Source of the DNA: CAYHHI01 sp964356335
GTDB lineage: Bacteria > Arandabacterota > Arandabacteria > Arandabacterales > Arandabacteraceae
Assembly: GCA_964356335.1 (NCBI GenBank)
Contig: CAYHHI010000018.1
Location: 1 to 62,199 of the forward strand
Direction of reading: 5' to 3'
Length of the DNA stretch: 62,199 nucleotides
The notes below the pieces were generated by a model. That model was not told where the DNA came from. It made no database searches and worked only from the letters and a program-made list of their open reading frames with translations. A program made the translations under genes and the position numbers. Of this stretch, positions 53,301-60,992 are shown piece after piece (positions within the stretch are counted from its first letter, which is position 1; the number at the start of each line of letters is the position of its first letter).

Positions 53301-53487
53301 TCTGGCTCTCGATCTCCTCCGGACCCGCGCCAGGATAGACGGTGGTGATGATCACAAATGGGAAGTCGACATCGGGCATCAGATCGACCGAAAGACGAAG
53401 GTACCCGAAGATGCCTAACACCACGAAGGCCAGCACCAGCATGGTCGTGAAGACCGGACGACGAACAAAGAATGTGAATAGCGACAT
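50350..53487 (-). CDS. RND efflux pump inner-membrane transporter (HAE1 type)
   Basis: A 1045-residue transporter of the normal length, with twelve membrane helices and two large periplasmic loops. Typical motifs are RRPVFTTMLVLAFVVLGIFG at the N-terminus, VDFPFVIITTVYPGAGPEEI in the first porter domain, and MALGISVGVLVTNAIVVLEN and IMLVGIVVNNAILLLDYV in helices 4 and 10, which carry the proton relay. A low-complexity acidic insert (SPNEETGASSDPFAGDAS) lies in the cytoplasmic linker between helices 6 and 7. It is the last gene of the operon, 14 bases after the adaptor gene. The substrate range is unknown. Confidence 0.95.
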   Translation of the reverse strand: MSLFTFFVRRPVFTTMLVLAFVVLGIFGYLRLSVDLMPDVDFPFVIITTVYPGAGPEEIESQITKRIEDAVSTIANIDLMESTSREGISFVIMRFKLEADPDVAANDVRAKVDAILMDLPTGAEKPMVQKFEFGAMPIISLSVSSNRGVNQTYAVADRVMRDRLSQVPGVATVDIIGGQKREIQVAVDRKKLEYYGLPITMVTAAIAAENLNVPEGRIVETEREYTLRTMGELSSVDAIGKVQIPLPSGGFISLKDIAAIRDTFAERRSVARFNGQPAVQVDVVKQAKANTIKTADGIYRVVDQLKKELPAGFVIEVAQDDSIFIRDSVKDVQSSILIGILLTSLLLFGFLKSLRGTVIAAVVMPASIVSTFLLIQASGFTLNILTLMALGISVGVLVTNAIVVLENIIRHLHMGKDPADAAIEGTSEVAIAVLASVMTNVVVFVPVAFMRGIIGRFFLQFGLTVVYATIFSLFISFTLTPMLSAAILKRLGRARSASRVSGDPSPNEETGASSDPFAGDASTEDASGWWMDRIMAKTGRSYRGLLAWSLARGRNLVILVLVTLGCLVGSVVLMGISGAEFMPRMDDGFVSVSLKLPAGSSLPVTEKAVGEVEGILGAEPDVASVLSTIGGSDRGVNEAVITAKMVPLSKRDRSAYKAANDLRPKLAGIPGADISVVSGHEEAGSSADIEIEVMGNDLDELKKISNEVLDIVRETPGLVDVERSWKEGGEDLVFVPDRDEIARRGLSTGTIAMLLRNSFQGDDNSVFRDAGEEYAMRVQLSDADRQDIRTFEDMRLPAEESLVPLTQLGKVVKQRAEAEILRRERQRRITVTANIAQGTLSNAIGKIKQKSDALGLPPGYKVKFAGTYEFQQESFGSLYEALLLAIILTYVVLAMIIESFFHPITIMITLPLGLIGSAIGLFFGGQTINIVSLMAIIMLVGIVVNNAILLLDYVRQVRKRGKTLRDAILEGCPTRLRAIIMTNLAIAVGMIPQVISRASGFEMRTAMGFVTMGGVLVSAFFTLVLIPTLYYFFERAGTRIRGREV

Positions 53488-53501
53488 GGTAAGCCGGCCT
53501 C

Positions 53502-54686
53502 CTAGCGGTCCCGTCCGTAAGTTTCGGCAGTCAGATCGGCATGTATCTTGATCTTAGCGCCGTCGTCCAGATTATTTTGGCCCCAGACGACAACAACGTC
53601 GCCGGCAGATATTCCTTCGGCAACGGCAACCACTCTCCCGTTTTCAATCCCTCGCACGACGTTTCTCAAGCGTGCGACAGCCCCACCACCCGATTGGTCC
53701 ACGACAAAGACGTGCTCGCGGCCGTCGGATTGGACAAGGGCGATCGGCGGGACAACCGGCCTGTCGTCACTGCGGGCAAGGAGGATCTCGGGGGTCACCA
53801 GGGTCCCAGGTTTCAAGAGGTGGCCCAGGTTTTCCACCACCACTTCAACCGCGAAAAGCCTTGTCGAGGGATCGGCGCTGATCGCTGCCTTGACGACCCG
53901 CCCCTGCAAAACCAGATCCGCTTCGCCTGCCGGCCCAGCTTGCCCGGAGCTGTCGGCGACTCCTACCCGCGGGCCGCCACCTGTTCCGGCTGACCGGTCA
54001 CGAAGTCTCAGGCGAGCGGGCTGCCCCACCTCTATACGCTGCCGCTCTGTCTCGCTTATCTCGAGAGGAATTCTAATGCGATCATAAGATGCAATCGTGG
54101 CAAGCGTCTGTTCGCTTGCGGCATAGTCCCCTGCCTTGACATTGAGCGCGGTCACGACACCCCGGATGGGCGTGTCAAGTTCCACTGCCCGTCGTGCCGT
54201 CAGGTAATGCGCCCGCGCTGCATCAGTTGCCGCACGCGAGTGATCCAGGTCCTGCCGGGAGACCGCTCCGGTCTTGAACAACTCCTCGATGCGCAAGCTG
54301 TCCTGACGCGCCGTCTCGTATTGTGTCTGGGCAGTGTTCAAGTTCATGGCGATCCACGCGGGATCATACGGGTCCAGCGAAATCAGCACTTTACCGGCGT
54401 CAATCTCCTGGCCCGGAACCACGTGTACGTTGCTCACACGCGTCCGGAAAGGTGCCACAAGATTCACCTGTTCATGGCCTTCCGCAACGCCCACAAACTG
54501 TCGCCAGTCCTCGAGCGGCCGGACCTCGGCGCGGACCACATCCACCGGGATGCCTTCGGCCTTCTGCATCGAGTCAATGCTCTTCACGTCTTCCTTCTGC
54601 AACCTGCGAGCTCCCGTCACCACAAAGAGCACCGCGATGGCAGCGAAAATGACAACCCAAATGCTGATCTTTGCTCCACGTTTCAT
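53502..54686 (-). CDS. RND efflux periplasmic adaptor (HlyD/AcrA family)
   Basis: A 394-residue membrane fusion protein with an N-terminal anchor (ISIWVVIFAAIAVLFVV), not a lipobox. The lipoyl halves flank a coiled-coil hairpin (about residues 105-165) with NTAQTQYETARQDSLRI. Then come the beta-barrel (LEISETERQRIEVGQPARLR) and membrane-proximal domains (GISAGDVVVVWGQNNLDDGA). A Gly/Ser-rich insert (GTGGGPRVGVADSSGQAGP) lies in the barrel domain. It starts three bases after the TolC-like stop and should join the RND pump to the TolC-like channel of the same operon. Confidence 0.94.
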   Translation of the reverse strand: MKRGAKISIWVVIFAAIAVLFVVTGARRLQKEDVKSIDSMQKAEGIPVDVVRAEVRPLEDWRQFVGVAEGHEQVNLVAPFRTRVSNVHVVPGQEIDAGKVLISLDPYDPAWIAMNLNTAQTQYETARQDSLRIEELFKTGAVSRQDLDHSRAATDAARAHYLTARRAVELDTPIRGVVTALNVKAGDYAASEQTLATIASYDRIRIPLEISETERQRIEVGQPARLRLRDRSAGTGGGPRVGVADSSGQAGPAGEADLVLQGRVVKAAISADPSTRLFAVEVVVENLGHLLKPGTLVTPEILLARSDDRPVVPPIALVQSDGREHVFVVDQSGGGAVARLRNVVRGIENGRVVAVAEGISAGDVVVVWGQNNLDDGAKIKIHADLTAETYGRDR

Positions 54687-54689
54687 GGA

Positions 54690-56114
54690 TTATCGCTCCT
54701 GTTCTCCTTCGGTGCCTAAGCGCGAAGTCCGTCCGAGCACGCGTTCCAGGTTGGCAACCGCCACGTTGTATCTGTAAAGGGTTTCTGCGAACATGGTCCG
54801 CGCATAGTCGAGTGCCGTTCCTGTATCGCTCAACTCCAGCTGAGTCGAGATGCCGCTCTGGAACCGCGTCTCGGCTATCCTGTAAGTTTCCTCTGCAAGA
54901 CCCACTGTCGCGACCTGCGATTGGTACTCCCGTTTGAGGCTTTCCAAATCCTGGACAGCCTTTATGACTTCAAGTCGAATTCCCTTCCGCGCCTGTTCTG
55001 CCTCGTACTCAGAACGCCGGAGCTCCGCCCTTGCCTGCCTCACCCTGCCAAGAGTGCGAAGACCATCGAATATCGGCATGCTGAGGGCAAGCCCCGCGGA
55101 GCTGGAAACGGCCCGGTTACGTTCGGCGAACGGTCCCAGAAGATCATCTTTGCCTGATTGGCCCTGTAGCTGGACCTGTCCATAGACACTGAGGATTGGG
55201 AACATCCCGGCTTTCTCGACCGTTAGGATCCTCCGTCTTCCCTCAACGTTGAGCTTCAAAGAAAGCATCTCCGGACGATGCACCATGGCCTCGGCAACCG
55301 CGTCCTCCTCGCCGATTTCAATCGGCGCATAGGTGAGGGAGTCCGTCAGGACGGGGTCCTCGGAACCGTCGAGCCCAAGCACCCGCTTGAGATCCTGGAT
55401 CGACAGGGCGAGATCGTTCTCGGCCTGGATCACTGCGGGTTCCCTATTCTTGACCTCGACCTCAGCCCTGAGGCGCTCAAAGCGCGATGCTGTTCCCTGG
55501 GTGTACTTGTCATCGACAACGGCCAGGTGGGACCGCGCCTGTTCGAGCGACTCGTGCTGGATGGTCGCTACTTTCTCCATGAGGAGGATGCGGTAGTAAG
55601 CTTCCCTGGCGGCATAGGTGACCTGGCTCCGGGCATTCTCAACCCCCAATGAGGCGATATCTTTGTATATACCTGCAAACTTGATGGCACTTCCTACTCT
55701 GCCGAATGCATAAACCACCTGATCGAGTCGGACCACCCCCTGGGTCTCCACATCCCCTCCGATCTCTATCCTTCCACTATCGCCCGGCCCCAGGAAGAAA
55801 ACTGGCTTCTTGAAGTTGCCCTGGTATATTCCCTGAAGGGTAATGCTGGGCAGCGTTCCCGCCCAGGCCTCCCTGACAACACCGCGCGCCTTCTTCTCGT
55901 CTTCGAGGGCGATGAGCAGCGTTTCATTCTTGCGCTCGGCCATCGAGACGGCATCCCGAAGCGAGAGGTGCACTCCACCAGATTCTCCGGCGGATGCCCT
56001 TGCTGATGGAAGAAACGCGAAGGCAAGCAAGGCAGGAGTCACAAGCAGAACCCAGAAACTGATTCCTCCCCAAAGGAAGCGATGTGCTGATATTAGGCTC
56101 AAGGTTCGTCTCAT
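54690..56114 (-). CDS. TolC-family outer-membrane efflux channel
   Basis: A 474-residue protein; the start at 56114 lies 2 bases beyond the TetR stop, with GGAGG about 11 bases upstream. The signal peptide is longer than usual (cleavage near residue 42, ARASA). Two internally repeated OEP units are visible: LSLRDAVSMAERKNETLLIA and a second one starting around APIEIGEEDAVAEAMVHRPE; the long helices EQARSHLAVVDDKYTQG and ETYRIAETRFQSG build the periplasmic tunnel. The C-terminus is YRYNVAVANLERVLGR. It is the exit duct for the RND pump. Confidence 0.93.
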   Translation of the reverse strand: MRRTLSLISAHRFLWGGISFWVLLVTPALLAFAFLPSARASAGESGGVHLSLRDAVSMAERKNETLLIALEDEKKARGVVREAWAGTLPSITLQGIYQGNFKKPVFFLGPGDSGRIEIGGDVETQGVVRLDQVVYAFGRVGSAIKFAGIYKDIASLGVENARSQVTYAAREAYYRILLMEKVATIQHESLEQARSHLAVVDDKYTQGTASRFERLRAEVEVKNREPAVIQAENDLALSIQDLKRVLGLDGSEDPVLTDSLTYAPIEIGEEDAVAEAMVHRPEMLSLKLNVEGRRRILTVEKAGMFPILSVYGQVQLQGQSGKDDLLGPFAERNRAVSSSAGLALSMPIFDGLRTLGRVRQARAELRRSEYEAEQARKGIRLEVIKAVQDLESLKREYQSQVATVGLAEETYRIAETRFQSGISTQLELSDTGTALDYARTMFAETLYRYNVAVANLERVLGRTSRLGTEGEQER

Positions 56115-56115
56115 G

Positions 56116-56820
56116 CTACCGCGGGCCTCCTTCCGGCGCGAACGCACGCATGAACACACGCATGAACACCGGAGTGTATTCAGTCCATTTGCCTTTCTTG
56201 CCACCATGCAACATGTCCTCTCCTATGAATCCCCATACGAGGGCTTTGAGTGTTCTCGTCATGATTTCAACGTCACCTTCTACCACGCCGGATCTCAAAC
56301 CGTCTTCGAAGAAACCCTGTATCTTACCCTGCAGTATCTCCTCTCGTTCAGCATGTGCCGCCGTGAGGCGCGGCAGGGTGTGCACCAGGCAATGGATCTC
56401 GTGGACGTGGTTCCCGGTGAAGGCCGGGTTGGCATCCAGCCAGCCCAAAACGCCGTCAACCAGGTTGCGAAGGCGCTCCTCGAATCCCCCGCTGCCGGAG
56501 ATTTCAGTGTCTGTGATATGGATGAGATCATCCCCCATATTCCGGATAAGGGCCACGTAGATATCTTCCTTACTCTCGAAAATCCTGTAGATGTAGCCAA
56601 CACTGAACTCCGATTCGGCTGCTACCTCCTGCACCGTGATCTCGTTATACGATTTCCTCTCAAGGAGTCGCTTCGCAGCATCGAGTATGTTTTCTCGATG
56701 CATGGCTCGCTCGCGTTCTTTGCGCGGCCGCTGCACCGTATCATGCGATGGACTGTCGCCACCCATCTGCCCGCTCTCAGCACCGCCAAGCCTACTTGCC
56801 TGTCCTTCGCTTTCCATCAT
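56116..56820 (-). CDS. TetR-family regulator of the efflux operon
   Basis: A 234-residue regulator. Residues about 40-85 form the TetR DNA-binding head: ENILDAAKRLLERKSYNEIT, then VQEVAAESEFSVGYIYRIFESKEDIY. The C-terminal domain (about 90-230) is the ligand and dimer part; it has several cysteine and histidine residues (GNHVHEIHCLVHTLP). An N-terminal extension of about 38 residues is unusual, and the ATG near residue 40 (MHRENIL) is an alternative start. It is the first gene of the operon, so it controls its own synthesis and that of the pump. The promoter lies at 56927-56955 and a possible operator at 56874-56906. Confidence 0.92.
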   Translation of the reverse strand: MMESEGQASRLGGAESGQMGGDSPSHDTVQRPRKERERAMHRENILDAAKRLLERKSYNEITVQEVAAESEFSVGYIYRIFESKEDIYVALIRNMGDDLIHITDTEISGSGGFEERLRNLVDGVLGWLDANPAFTGNHVHEIHCLVHTLPRLTAAHAEREEILQGKIQGFFEDGLRSGVVEGDVEIMTRTLKALVWGFIGEDMLHGGKKGKWTEYTPVFMRVFMRAFAPEGGPR

Positions 56821-56873
56821 GCTTCCGATCCTCGAGTCTTGACCTTCCAGGGCCTACGGCGGCTCACGCCCGC

Positions 56874-56906
56874 TGAATGGAGATTCATTTTGCGAGGCGC
56901 CATTCA
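56874..56906. promoter_or_regulatory. Possible TetR operator
   Basis: TGAATGG (56874-56880) and CCATTCA (56900-56906) form an inverted repeat with a 19-base gap, between the promoter and the TetR start. The gap is longer than in most TetR operators, so this is tentative. Confidence 0.35.
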
Positions 56907-56926
56907 TGCCGCGAATATCGATTCAC

Positions 56927-56955
56927 AATATACTCAGGTATCGCCTATCTGTCAA
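56927..56955 (-). promoter_or_regulatory. Near-consensus promoter of the efflux operon
   Basis: On the minus strand TTGACA (56955-56950) and TATATT (56932-56927) are separated by exactly 17 bases. The leader to the TetR ATG is about 100 bases. Confidence 0.65.
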
Positions 56956-57268
56956 GTGAGCCAGCATCGAAATCTAGAATTGGGAAGAGACATGGCCCAG
57001 GGATTGAACGCGGCAACCCGACTTCATCTAGCTGTGACCCAGCTTCATCGAGCGGCACCCCGGCTTCATCGATCTGTGACCCGCGAAGCCGCCCGCCACG
57101 GCCTGCTTTGTGAGACGACTTGACCAATCCCGAAAGTCATAATATTCTAAGGCCTCACGCATGTGGGATAACGCAGGGTATCCGAGATTGCGACGGGGGT
57201 GAGGGCGTCGGGGCGGCAATAGTTGCCCGGCCCACGGGCAGGAGCCTTCCCAAGGGACATTAGGTCAG

Positions 57269-58513
57269 ATGAACACGAGGACGAACCGGAAGATCGATCC
57301 GAAACTTGACGAGCTCAGGCGAGTCTTCAATTTGCAGAAGCTGTTCATCGCTTTCGAGCTCTTCGCTTTCTCTATGCTTCTTGTCCACTTCAAGAGGCAC
57401 TTCTCATTCGAGGAGATAATCGCAGGCTACATGGTGGTCTTTTTGGCACCGCTTCCCTTCATTTTCTTCACGCGAAAGGTGAGGACCGCTTCATTCCTGA
57501 TCACGGCATTTGCCGTACGATGGGCCTGCCTCGTTGTGTACCTTCTGAAACCCAGCCTTCCCGTGATGCTCCTCTACTATTTCGCGAACGGTGTAGCGAT
57601 CTTCTACTTCTGGGTTCCTTACAACATCCGCTATTTCCTGCTCTCGCACAGCACCAACCGTGCCACCCAGGCGGGCCATCTGATTGTTGTGGGGCCAATA
57701 CTCAATACCTTCGTGCCTCTTGCAAGCGGGCTCGTGATCGTGAAACTCGGCACCCCCTGGCAGATAGGCGCGAGTTCGGTTCTCGCTGCCATCCTGATCT
57801 ACAAGGCAGCACGGCTTCCGAAGCTCGACATCACCTACGACTTTAGAGAGGTCTTGAGGAAATCGCGCGGCTTGAGATTCTTAAAGTTCATCCAGGGCAT
57901 CTGGGAATCCGGCAACATGGTGATACCGCTCTACGGGCTCGTCTACCTTCGGGGAGAGATCCAGTTCGGCACATACCTTTCATATCTCGGGTTGGTTGGT
58001 GTCGTCGGGGCGCTCATCATAACTAGATTCTCCGACAGGCAGGCGAGGAGGCTCAAATACTTCTTTCCTTTCGTGACTGCTTTGGGGATTCTGACGATTT
58101 CACTTTCCTCGGCCGGGACCCTCGGGCGATGGACTGTTCTTTCCGGCCTCGTGGGAATAGTCAGCACGATGACCTACCCCTTCCTTTTTGCAGTTGTTCT
58201 CGACAAGATCGAGGACAAGGCCGGCGGGATGATTGCCAGAGAATTCATGCTGAATGTGGGAAGGGTCTTCGGCTACGCCGTGATGCTCGGGCTCGTTGCC
58301 CTAACCGGGACCATGCGATGGGGATTTCTCTTCTCCGGTGCGGTGCTTCTCATCTACCCCGCACTCCTCCTCATGAAGAAGATTTATGTCGAGGAGGAGT
58401 ACCACCCGCTCCTACATGTCAGCAAGCTATATCCGGGCAGGAAGGGCGTGAACTCGGTGAGCTACGCTTCAGGAATGGCGAGGCATAAGAAGCAGGCTCC
58501 GGGCCCTCCCTAA
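57269..58513 (+). CDS. Major facilitator superfamily transporter
   Basis: A 414-residue membrane protein with about eleven to twelve helices in two bundles. The linker between helices is KLDITYDFREVLRKSRGLRF, and the helix 2-3 type loop RFSDRQARRLKYFF in the second half is a version of the MFS A-motif (G-x-x-x-D-R/K-x-G/A-R-R). The N-terminus is cytoplasmic and charged (TNRKIDPKLDELRRVF). The tail is basic (MARHKKQAPGPP). The closest general type is the multidrug or sugar MFS group; the substrate cannot be told. The ribosome site is weak (GGGAC or TAGGTC). It converges with the barrel protein gene at 58680. Confidence 0.85.
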   Translation: MNTRTNRKIDPKLDELRRVFNLQKLFIAFELFAFSMLLVHFKRHFSFEEIIAGYMVVFLAPLPFIFFTRKVRTASFLITAFAVRWACLVVYLLKPSLPVMLLYYFANGVAIFYFWVPYNIRYFLLSHSTNRATQAGHLIVVGPILNTFVPLASGLVIVKLGTPWQIGASSVLAAILIYKAARLPKLDITYDFREVLRKSRGLRFLKFIQGIWESGNMVIPLYGLVYLRGEIQFGTYLSYLGLVGVVGALIITRFSDRQARRLKYFFPFVTALGILTISLSSAGTLGRWTVLSGLVGIVSTMTYPFLFAVVLDKIEDKAGGMIAREFMLNVGRVFGYAVMLGLVALTGTMRWGFLFSGAVLLIYPALLLMKKIYVEEEYHPLLHVSKLYPGRKGVNSVSYASGMARHKKQAPGPP

Positions 58514-58618
58514 GAAACCGCAAGCCGTTATCAGCAGCTCCACGGCTATCCTTCTGTCGCCGTTCCTGGCCAAGCCGTGAGCGCTCTCGGGAAAGCGACC
58601 CCGGTTTGATGCTATAGG

Positions 58619-58640
58619 CACCGCCACATCTGCGGTGTTT
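58619..58640. terminator. Hairpin with short T-run between convergent genes
   Basis: CACCGC (58619-58624) pairs with GCGGTG (58632-58637) across 7 bases, then TTT. It follows the MFS gene by about 100 bases. Confidence 0.4.
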
Positions 58641-58679
58641 GCTCGGTCGGGCACTATTCAATATGCCTCAGATCCCCGG

Positions 58680-59411
58680 CTAGAAATCGAGGCCTACTGT
58701 GAGGAGCAAAACAGAAAAAGGAGGTACGTCACCGATGGGTCTTCCGAAAAATGTCGGCAGCTCCTTCCATCTGATCGTCGCACTGCCGCCCTGGCGCGGG
58801 AAAGCATAGTCAAAGGTTCCTTTAAGATTGGCTTCGCCCAATCTCAGGTAGCGCATGCCAATGTTTATCCTGTCATAGATGACGGCTCCGCCGCCAATTC
58901 CGAAACCAAGAGAAGTCGCGGTTTTCCAATTGATGTCAACGCTCCCCCCAATGGCTTCGGCGATCATCTCAAACTTGGGCCCTCTGATAATATTGATTCC
59001 CGCCTGCCCGGTACCATAGAGACGCAGCCACGGCGAGATTTCCGACTGGTATTTTAGGCCTGCCATTATGGGAATGTTATTCCAAGAGCCCATTGTAAGA
59101 TCAACTTCCAGTCCTTCCACTCCAATCATATCTACGAAACCGGTTCTGATCTCGCTCCCGTCGAATCCATTCCCTATTGTCGAAATTCCTATGACTCCAA
59201 AAAGCCCGGATGCACGGATAGGGACCGCATATTCAGCGCCGACCACGTAACCTGTCTTAGCGAACCCAGCATGCTTATTGTCCAAGTGCTTATTCCCGAA
59301 ATCCCCTAGCGGCATGGTAGGGCCGACGTAAGCTGTGAAATCCTGACCGTAACAGAGACCGCCCATGGCCAAGCAACAGACGGTCGCAACCGTAAACATC
59401 GCTTTCTTCAC
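58680..59411 (-). CDS. Outer-membrane beta-barrel protein, tandem paralogue 1
   Basis: A 243-residue protein. The GTG at 59411 has GGGAGGG seven bases upstream and gives a proper signal peptide (KKAMFTVATVCCLAMGGLCYG). The mature part shows barrel strands and long loops: FTAYVGPTMPLGDFG, FAKTGYVVGAEYAVPI, LFGVIGISTIGNGF, WNNIPIMAGLKYQSE, LRLYGTGQAGINI, SLGFGIGGGAVIYDRINIGM. It ends in LLTVGLDF, a C-terminal strand with terminal Phe. It is a close paralogue of the next gene upstream (59705-60400); the two probably arose by tandem duplication. The role is unknown, perhaps a small porin or adhesin. Confidence 0.85.
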   Translation of the reverse strand: MKKAMFTVATVCCLAMGGLCYGQDFTAYVGPTMPLGDFGNKHLDNKHAGFAKTGYVVGAEYAVPIRASGLFGVIGISTIGNGFDGSEIRTGFVDMIGVEGLEVDLTMGSWNNIPIMAGLKYQSEISPWLRLYGTGQAGINIIRGPKFEMIAEAIGGSVDINWKTATSLGFGIGGGAVIYDRINIGMRYLRLGEANLKGTFDYAFPRQGGSATIRWKELPTFFGRPIGDVPPFSVLLLTVGLDF

Positions 59412-59431
59412 AGAAAATCCCTCCCAGGTTA

Positions 59432-59453
59432 GCCAGGAACACTTATTCCTGGC
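59432..59453 (-). promoter_or_regulatory. Leader hairpin of barrel paralogue 1
   Basis: GCCAGGAA (59432-59439) pairs perfectly with TTCCTGGC (59446-59453) around a 6-base loop, about 20 bases before the GTG and just upstream of the ribosome site. Paralogue 2 has a weaker hairpin with the same placing (CCAAG/CTTGG, 60422-60440). Confidence 0.45.
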
Positions 59454-59556
59454 GCAGTCTCCCAAATTGCTGCCGTTTCTCAGGCCTGCCTCCTCCCATG
59501 GCCCATGACCTCACTTGGGCCGGATTCGGCAACCCAAACTGCTATTGCCTAAGTAC

Positions 59557-59586
59557 TATTAAGCCAAAGTAGAGCGCTGCCGTCAA
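59557..59586 (-). promoter_or_regulatory. Promoter candidate for barrel paralogue 1
   Basis: On the minus strand TTGACG (59586-59581) and TTAATA (59562-59557) are 18 bases apart. The -35 box lies inside an 18-base direct repeat. Confidence 0.4.
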
Positions 59587-59635
59587 GGGGGAAAGCGCGA
59601 TTGAGGCAAGTGAAAGAGCTGCCGTCAAGGGGGAA
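59576..59635. repeat. Pair of 18-base direct repeats
   Basis: GCTGCCGTCAAGGGGGAA occurs at 59576-59593 and again at 59618-59635, 42 bases apart, in the gap between the two paralogous barrel genes. Only the first copy has a -10-like box downstream on the minus strand. Confidence 0.75.
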
Positions 59636-59704
59636 GGAACAGGCACCGCGACCGGCGCGGTGCCCGTGATTTCAGGTATTATCCGAGATGCTTCAGAGCA
59701 TGCT

Positions 59705-60400
59705 CTAAAACTCAATGCCTACCGTAAGGAGCAAAATGGAAAGAGGTGGCACCCCATCAAACATATCCTCATCTTCCCATTTGACATCCTCGCTGCCGCT
59801 ATCGCCATCCCCAGTCCAATCCACGGTTCCCTCAAGGTCCGCTTCGCCCAAACTCAGATACCGTATGCCCAGGTTTATCTTGTCATTGATGACGACTCCC
59901 CCGCCGATTCCGAAGCCAAAGGAATTCGCCGTATCCCACGTAATTTCAACACTCTCCCCGTAGTAGGCGGAGCTTTCCTCAAACTTCGGCCCTTTGATGA
60001 TGTTGAGTCCCACCTGTCCGGTAGCGTAGAAGCGCATCCCCGGTGACATTTCGGATTGGTATTTCAGGCCTGCCATAATCGGGACGTTATACCAGGGGCC
60101 TATGTCGAAGCTGAATTCATCTCCCGCTGCATCCTGGAACACATCCTCGTCGAAACTGTTCCTCACCATTGAAACACCTATGACTCCAAAGAGCCCAGGC
60201 GAACCCATGGGAATCGCGTATTCCCCTCCCAAAACAAGACCTGTCTTGGCGAACCCAGCGTCGTTATTGTCCAGATCATTGTCTCCAAAATCCCCACGCG
60301 GCATGGCCAGTCCACCGTAAAGGGTGAAATTCTGAGCGTAACAAAGGCTGGCCATAGCTAGACAAGCCACAGCAACAGTAACAGACAGAACTCTCTTCAT
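59705..60400 (-). CDS. Outer-membrane beta-barrel protein, tandem paralogue 2
   Basis: A 231-residue protein; ATG at 60400 with AGGAGG about ten bases upstream. The signal peptide is MKRVLSVTVAVACLAMASLC, cut near YAQ. The sequence runs parallel to paralogue 1: FTLYGGLAMPRGDFG, FAKTGLVLGGEYAIPM, LFGVIGVSMVRNSF, WYNVPIMAGLKYQSEM, MRFYATGQVGLNI, SFGFGIGGGVVINDKINLGI and the last strand LLTVGIEF. Compared with paralogue 1, the loop after residue 195 (DWTGDGDSGSEDVKWEDED) is rich in acidic residues and could bind cations. The gap to paralogue 1 is 293 bases, so separate promoters are possible. Confidence 0.85.
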   Translation of the reverse strand: MKRVLSVTVAVACLAMASLCYAQNFTLYGGLAMPRGDFGDNDLDNNDAGFAKTGLVLGGEYAIPMGSPGLFGVIGVSMVRNSFDEDVFQDAAGDEFSFDIGPWYNVPIMAGLKYQSEMSPGMRFYATGQVGLNIIKGPKFEESSAYYGESVEITWDTANSFGFGIGGGVVINDKINLGIRYLSLGEADLEGTVDWTGDGDSGSEDVKWEDEDMFDGVPPLSILLLTVGIEF

Positions 60401-60739
60401 GGATGAATCCTCCTAGAATAGCCAAGGCTTCTGATCTTGGTGCAGCATCACTTCGGGTTGATATCGTTCCCGGGCCTCACACCCCTTTCGTCTCTCACTG
60501 ATTTTGCTAGACTCGGTTGTCGATCTACCGTTAAAACGCTACCTGCCGCCTCAGGAATGTCGGCACACATACGTACCGCATGCCTGCTGGGAACCAACGG
60601 TACGCGCGGGCGTGGCGGGTTTGCCTTCCCACAGGCGAGAACCTCGGCAAACCCGCTAGCTATTGATTAATTGCCGTTTAGCAGAAGGCCGATGTGCTGT
60701 CAAGGAGAAAACGAGGCTGTGGGATTCCGTTCTTAGCAC

Positions 60740-60769
60740 TTGCGATCAGGCATTGGCCTGTGGTACAAT
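60740..60769 (+). promoter_or_regulatory. Promoter candidate for the subtilase gene
   Basis: TTGCGA (60740-60745) and TACAAT (60764-60769) are 18 bases apart. It predicts a leader of about 215 bases. Confidence 0.45.
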
Positions 60770-60828
60770 CCGCTTGCTGCCACGTTCCAACACTGATACA
60801 GCCTTCAACAAGGCCACCCCATGACCTG

Positions 60829-60838
60829 AAGGAGGTGA
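60829..60838 (+). promoter_or_regulatory. Orphan perfect Shine-Dalgarno motif in the subtilase leader
   Basis: AAGGAGGTGA lies 155 bases before the real start. The GTG within it would open only a 16-codon frame. The same 10 bases occur in the leader of the dockerin-like gene (9445-9454). Confidence 0.4.
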
Positions 60839-60992
60839 CGGAGCAAAGCGGCCGATGGCGTGCCCTGATCTGTTTGCTCCCCTGAACTCATATCGGGGGA
60901 GAACGTGGAAGGAATTTACAGAAGGACTTCACAAGTAGCACCTTCTGAACCCAATCTCGCGGGGCTTGGGGATCCAATATAGGAGGTCCAAA

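Larger units (their letters stand above)
56821..57268. other. Divergent control region, 448 bases
   Basis: Holds the TetR promoter and inverted repeat, then three degenerate 20-22-base tandem repeats (57016-57078), each an ACCC followed by CTTCATC. The last 150 bases before the MFS gene show nothing clear apart from a weak ribosome site. Confidence 0.5.
60401..60992. other. Divergent intergenic region, 592 bases
   Basis: From 60401 to 60700 it holds only the weak leader hairpin of barrel paralogue 2 (60422-60440) and short frames without family resemblance. From 60740 it holds the promoter and long leader of the subtilase gene, with an orphan 16S-complementary motif at 60829-60838. Confidence 0.5.

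Noticed and set aside
60829..60870. A cyclic-di-GMP (GEMM) riboswitch in the subtilase leader
   Set aside because: GGTGACGGAGCAAAGC resembles part of the GEMM core, but the left half with its GNRA loop and receptor is not visible and the right-hand closing part does not fit.
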